Shown piece after piece: positions 6,913-10,007 of a DNA stretch of 10,007 nucleotides; within the stretch, counting starts at the first letter, position 1, and each line of letters begins with the position of its first letter. The stretch lies in the NCBI GenBank assembly GCA_947628325.1, contig CANQZL010000037.1:1-10007 (forward strand). Direction: 5' to 3'. The DNA comes from an uncultured Bacilli bacterium (GTDB lineage: Bacteria; Bacillota_I; Bacilli_A; RF39; UBA660). Position numbers and translations under genes: made by a program. The notes beneath the pieces were generated by a model. The model was not told the DNA's origin. It searched no databases and saw nothing but the letters and a program-made list of their open reading frames with translations.

Positions 6913-6923
6913 TCATCTTTTTT
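6899..6923 (+). terminator. Terminator-like hairpin between der and the first transglutaminase-like gene
   Basis: AAGATGAT (6899-6906) and ATCATCTT (6912-6919) form a perfect eight-base stem around GAATA, followed by TTTTTT to 6923. The der stop TAA is in the loop and at the first base of the right arm. The ribosome-binding site of the next gene (AGGAG, 6924-6928) begins at the very next base, leaving no room for a promoter between them. Confidence 0.75.
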
Positions 6924-6934
6924 AGGAGTAGAAT

Positions 6935-8311
6935 ATGGAACAAATATTAAAAAGTGATACACCATTGATATCTTTGTATACATTTGAAGATTTAGCTTCT
7001 TTAGAAGAAGTAGAAATACTTCGTAATTTACAAGATTATGAAATAGAAAATATTAAGTATATTAATCATCTAGCTAAAATAATTATTAAACCATATAATT
7101 ATGATAATTGTTTTAAAATAATTAAGAAGATTCAAGAATTAAAAATGACTAATAAAATTGTTTTAAATATAATTGATAAAGAAGAATTTTATCAGTACTT
7201 AGTTAAACATATTAATGAAATTAAGTTAGATAATATAGAAGTTTTAAATTATGAAAAAAATACTATAGTATCTTTAAAAGACTTTTTAAAATATGAAAAA
7301 CGTTTATATGATATGGTTAAGTATTTAGATAATTTAAGTCCTTTTGAAAAATATTTATGTATTTATAATATAACGAAGTTATTTAAAAGATATAAAGAAA
7401 ATGAACAAGATTATAGTTCAGCTCGTGAATTATATAAAATACTTGATAGTGATTTTATGGTTTGTGCTGGATATAGTAACTTATTAGAAGATTTAGCTCA
7501 TAAATTAGGATTTGAGTGTTTTGAATATTTAAATTGGGTTGATACAAATTTATATAAACTTAATCCTCATTTACAAGTTTTACCTGATTTTTATCTTGAT
7601 AAAGATGGTAATAAACAAGAAGTTTTAACAAGTAGTGGAGGTCATTCAAGAGTTTTAATTCATTTAGTAGATCCAAAGTATGATATAGATGGATACTATG
7701 TTGCTGACCCAACATGGGATAATGATGATAAGAAAGATTATTATAATTTTGCTGCTTTAACTAATGAAGAATATTCTAATATGACTAAATATAATTATAT
7801 TGATCAATATAATAGTATAGAGTTATTTTTTGTTAGTACTTTAGAAGAATATTATGCTAAATTAAATTTTTTAATTAAGAAAAATCGTCTTAATAAATTA
7901 GATATTATAAAAGAAGTATTAAACTATTTTGCTGTATTAGATAAGACATTTTATAATAAAATAATAACTAAGTATGGAGATATCTTAAAGATTTCTCTTT
8001 ATAAAGAAGAATTACTTAGTACTTATGATGAAATATTATTAGAAATAGGTCTAAATAATGTTTCTAAAAGTAATAAACAAATAAAAGGATATGTCTATAA
8101 GAAATCTTTAGAAGTAATTTATCATGAGGTATATGAATACGATATAGGAGAAACTAAAAAGACAGTAAAGACTATTTTAGAAGATAATATGCAAAGACAA
8201 AGTAAAGTATTTCCTAAAAGATATAAAATAGATAAAGATGGGAATGTTGTTGATATGATAAATATTATTAACAAGTTTTCTTTAGATGTTCCACCAATTA
8301 TAAAATTATAA
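6935..8311 (+). CDS. Transglutaminase-like (Cys-His-Asp) domain protein, short paralogue
   Basis: The protein has 458 residues and no signal peptide or membrane segment, so it is probably cytoplasmic. The central part carries the transglutaminase-like triad: C177 in FMVCAGYSNLLEDLAHKLG, H237 in GGHSRVLIHLVD, and D258 in ADPTWDND. These match the family's usual 'C-x-GY..', 'HAW' and 'D-x-TW' stations; another histidine, H243, is also shared with the paralogue. An N-terminal region of about 120 residues and a helical C-terminal region of about 190 residues are also shared with the paralogue starting at 8374. Substrate and reaction are unknown; this fold includes cysteine proteases, peptidoglycan-linked enzymes and inactive members, but the lack of export argues against a wall role. 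AGGAG lies six bases before the ATG. No promoter is visible, so it is probably read from der through a leaky hairpin, or from a promoter inside der. Confidence 0.8.
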   Translation: MEQILKSDTPLISLYTFEDLASLEEVEILRNLQDYEIENIKYINHLAKIIIKPYNYDNCFKIIKKIQELKMTNKIVLNIIDKEEFYQYLVKHINEIKLDNIEVLNYEKNTIVSLKDFLKYEKRLYDMVKYLDNLSPFEKYLCIYNITKLFKRYKENEQDYSSARELYKILDSDFMVCAGYSNLLEDLAHKLGFECFEYLNWVDTNLYKLNPHLQVLPDFYLDKDGNKQEVLTSSGGHSRVLIHLVDPKYDIDGYYVADPTWDNDDKKDYYNFAALTNEEYSNMTKYNYIDQYNSIELFFVSTLEEYYAKLNFLIKKNRLNKLDIIKEVLNYFAVLDKTFYNKIITKYGDILKISLYKEELLSTYDEILLEIGLNNVSKSNKQIKGYVYKKSLEVIYHEVYEYDIGETKKTVKTILEDNMQRQSKVFPKRYKIDKDGNVVDMINIINKFSLDVPPIIKL

Positions 8312-8324
8312 TAAATATATTTTG

Positions 8325-8348
8325 AAGATGATTAATCATCTTTTTTTT
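8325..8348 (+). terminator. Intrinsic terminator after the short transglutaminase-like gene
   Basis: The 18-base sequence AAGATGATTAATCATCTT (8325-8342) is a perfect palindrome, folding as a seven-base stem with a TTAA loop, and runs into eight T's (8341-8348). The arms are the same as those of the hairpin at 6899-6923. The gene before it ends in two stop codons in a row (8309-8314). Confidence 0.85.
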
Positions 8349-8356
8349 GATATAAT
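8348..8356 (+). promoter_or_regulatory. Extended -10 promoter of the long transglutaminase-like gene
   Basis: TGATATAAT (8348-8356) is an exact extended -10. It abuts the terminator's T tract, and no convincing -35 lies at the right distance. A second TATAAT is at 8358-8363. With the first box the transcript should begin near 8363, about 11 bases before the ATG at 8374. The ribosome-binding site AGGTGAT is at 8364-8370. Confidence 0.6.
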
Positions 8357-8373
8357 TTATAATAGGTGATTGT

Positions 8374-10007
8374 ATGCAAGATATACAAGTTATTAAAGGC
8401 TACTTAATTCCTGGATTTGATTCACAAATACTTGATATTAATTATTTAAATGAACACTATAATGAATTAGATATTAGTTCTTTTGGAATCAATAGTTCAA
8501 TAAATATGACATTTGGAGGAACTAAAAAAGAAATTATTTTTTGTGATAAAGAAAATCCTGTAGTTTTAACTAATAATTCTAATATGCCACATCAATTAGT
8601 TATTTATAAAGAATATTACGATGAACATAAAAAAGATATAGATGATTTAATTATTAAAATAGTTAAAAATAAAAAGAATTCTTCTTTTACTTTTCAAGAT
8701 TGGGAAATTATTAATACTTCATTACTTAAAGCTATTTTAGATAATCCAGAAATAACAGAAATTACTTTAGGTACTTCATCATCATCATTTAAATTAACTA
8801 AAGAAATTTATGAAATGTTTAAAAATACTCATGTAAAAAAAATTATAACAAATGAGATAGATGATGATTTAAAAGAAAATTTTGATTCTTTAATTGGTTA
8901 TAATAGTCAAAAAAATTTAATAGCTAGTTATAAATATGAGAGTTTATCATCTAATAAAACGATTATTTTAGATAAAAAATTAACAAAAGATGAATTAGAA
9001 AATTTTAAATATCTTTCAAAAGAAGCTGAAGTAATTATTAAAAGTAATGATTATGAAAATTATATTGAAGTAATTAAAAGATATTTAAGTTTAAATAAAG
9101 ATCTTAATGTAACTTTTAGAGTTTCTAATAAACCCCAATTTAATAAATACTTGTTTAAATTTGTTAGTGAAAGTGATAATTTAGAGCGACTAAGTAATCT
9201 TAATGTTAATGTTGAGGGTGAGAAATATAATTTATTAACTTATCTTAATTTTGAAAAAAGACTTACAGAAATGATTATACCAGCTCTTAATTTAAGTCCT
9301 CTTGAGAAATATTTATTTGCTTATAATATTGTTAAGAAATATAAGAAATATAAAGAAAATGAAGAAGATAAAGGTGCAGCTCGAAATGTTTATCAACTTT
9401 TAGATAATGAATATATGGTATGTGCTGGTTTTTCTAGTCTTTTAAAAGATTTGTTAAATAAGTTAGGAATTGAAAGTATTGATTTTAGTGTTACTGTAGA
9501 TGTTGGATTAGATTATATAAAAGATGATATGGAAGTATTACCTAATAAGGTAAAGTTAGGAGATAAAATAACGGAAGTTTTAATTAAAGGAGAAGATCAT
9601 GCAAGAAGATGGATTCACTTAGTAGATTCTAAATATGGTATAGATGGTTATTTTATAGCTGATCCAACATGGGATAATGACTTAGAAAATGATTTATATA
9701 ATCATGCTTTACTAAATATAGATGAATATGTTGGAATTAATCGCTATAATTATTTATCTTTTACTACTAAAGAGTTATTCTTTTGTAAAACATTAGAAGA
9801 ATTTTATACTAAGATAAATTTCTTATTAGATAAAGAAAAAAATAAATTATTTAAAACAATGGAGAAAGAAGTAGATATTATTTATTTACTATTAAATGAC
9901 TTAAAAGATTTAGATAATGAATTTTATTTACAAATATTAAATAAGTATCCTAGTATTGCAAATAGAGAAAGAAATTTAAGTAAGGAAGTAATTCAAGATG
10001 TATTCTT
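8374..10007 (+). CDS. Transglutaminase-like (Cys-His-Asp) domain protein, long paralogue, 3' end outside the window
   Basis: The frame is open from ATG 8374 to the last base, 544 complete codons with no stop, so the gene is cut by the window edge. The start is supported by AGGTGAT at 8364-8370. The protein begins MQDIQVIKGYLIPGFD and has no signal peptide. From about residue 205 it aligns along its length with the 458-residue neighbour: SPLEKYLFAYNIVKKYKKYKEN matches SPFEKYLCIYNITKLFKRYKEN, and MVCAGFSSLL matches MVCAGYSNLL. The triad is C350, H409 and D430. C-to-H spacing is 59 here and 60 in the neighbour; H-to-D spacing is 21 in both. The first 170 or so residues are extra and contain strand-helix units (NPEITEITLG, HVKKIITNEI) that might be a solenoid repeat, though I am not sure. 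The pair probably arose by tandem duplication followed by divergence. Substrate unknown. Confidence 0.85.
   Translation, partial: MQDIQVIKGYLIPGFDSQILDINYLNEHYNELDISSFGINSSINMTFGGTKKEIIFCDKENPVVLTNNSNMPHQLVIYKEYYDEHKKDIDDLIIKIVKNKKNSSFTFQDWEIINTSLLKAILDNPEITEITLGTSSSSFKLTKEIYEMFKNTHVKKIITNEIDDDLKENFDSLIGYNSQKNLIASYKYESLSSNKTIILDKKLTKDELENFKYLSKEAEVIIKSNDYENYIEVIKRYLSLNKDLNVTFRVSNKPQFNKYLFKFVSESDNLERLSNLNVNVEGEKYNLLTYLNFEKRLTEMIIPALNLSPLEKYLFAYNIVKKYKKYKENEEDKGAARNVYQLLDNEYMVCAGFSSLLKDLLNKLGIESIDFSVTVDVGLDYIKDDMEVLPNKVKLGDKITEVLIKGEDHARRWIHLVDSKYGIDGYFIADPTWDNDLENDLYNHALLNIDEYVGINRYNYLSFTTKELFFCKTLEEFYTKINFLLDKEKNKLFKTMEKEVDIIYLLLNDLKDLDNEFYLQILNKYPSIANRERNLSKEVIQDVF

Noticed and set aside
8776..8787. 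Four TCA triplets in a row
   Set aside because: A short serine run in the long paralogue; too short to count as a variable repeat without population data.
1..10007. CRISPR array, tRNA, rRNA, insertion sequence or phage genes
   Set aside because: I saw no regularly spaced repeats, cloverleaf sequence, transposase motif or terminal inverted repeats in the window.

Overview
The window is a compact, very AT-rich stretch of bacterial chromosome in which every gene is on the + strand. It looks like a low-GC Firmicute of the Bacilli, or an uncultured relative (RF39/Erysipelotrichales-like is a guess). The reasons are A/T-ending codons throughout, clear AGGAG or GGTGAT ribosome-binding sites, TTGACA/TATAAT-type promoters, U-tailed hairpin terminators, and Der and EngB/YsxC GTPases that read like Firmicute versions. 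Tryptophan is always TGG and no long frame contains an internal TGA, so the standard bacterial code fits better than the Mycoplasma code.

Layout. Positions 1-81 hold the tail of an unrecognised gene, closed by a hairpin that overlaps its stop codon. A promoter at 100-128 starts a tight four-gene run (152-4824). In order these are a membrane-anchored zinc metallopeptidase with a cytosolic zinc ribbon, a secreted HtrA-like protein that has lost its catalytic His and Ser (a pseudoprotease), a small membrane-anchored protein of PsbP/Mog1-like appearance, and a cytoplasmic protein with weak ADP-ribosyltransferase-like motifs. The run ends at a terminator (4825-4856) whose loop carries the -35 box of the next promoter. 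That promoter drives engB, followed by its own terminator and then the der promoter and gene. Der ends in a hairpin that sits directly on the ribosome-binding site of the next gene (6935-8311), a transglutaminase-like cysteine-enzyme homologue. A second, longer paralogue of that protein starts at 8374 and runs off the window, with no stop in at least 544 codons.

How the genes fit together. EngB and Der are housekeeping GTPases of ribosome assembly. The upstream four-gene run looks like a cell-envelope unit: one active-looking protease, one dead protease that could act as sensor, adaptor or inhibitor, one small anchored partner, and one cytosolic protein of uncertain job. The two transglutaminase-like paralogues have no signal peptide and keep a Cys-His-Asp triad, so they look like active cytoplasmic enzymes of unknown substrate.

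The genome is strongly compacted. Terminator hairpins overlap stop codons, promoters overlap terminators, and predicted 5' leaders are about 10-20 nt. No stretch above 300 bases lacks a gene, and I saw no RNA gene, CRISPR array or mobile element.
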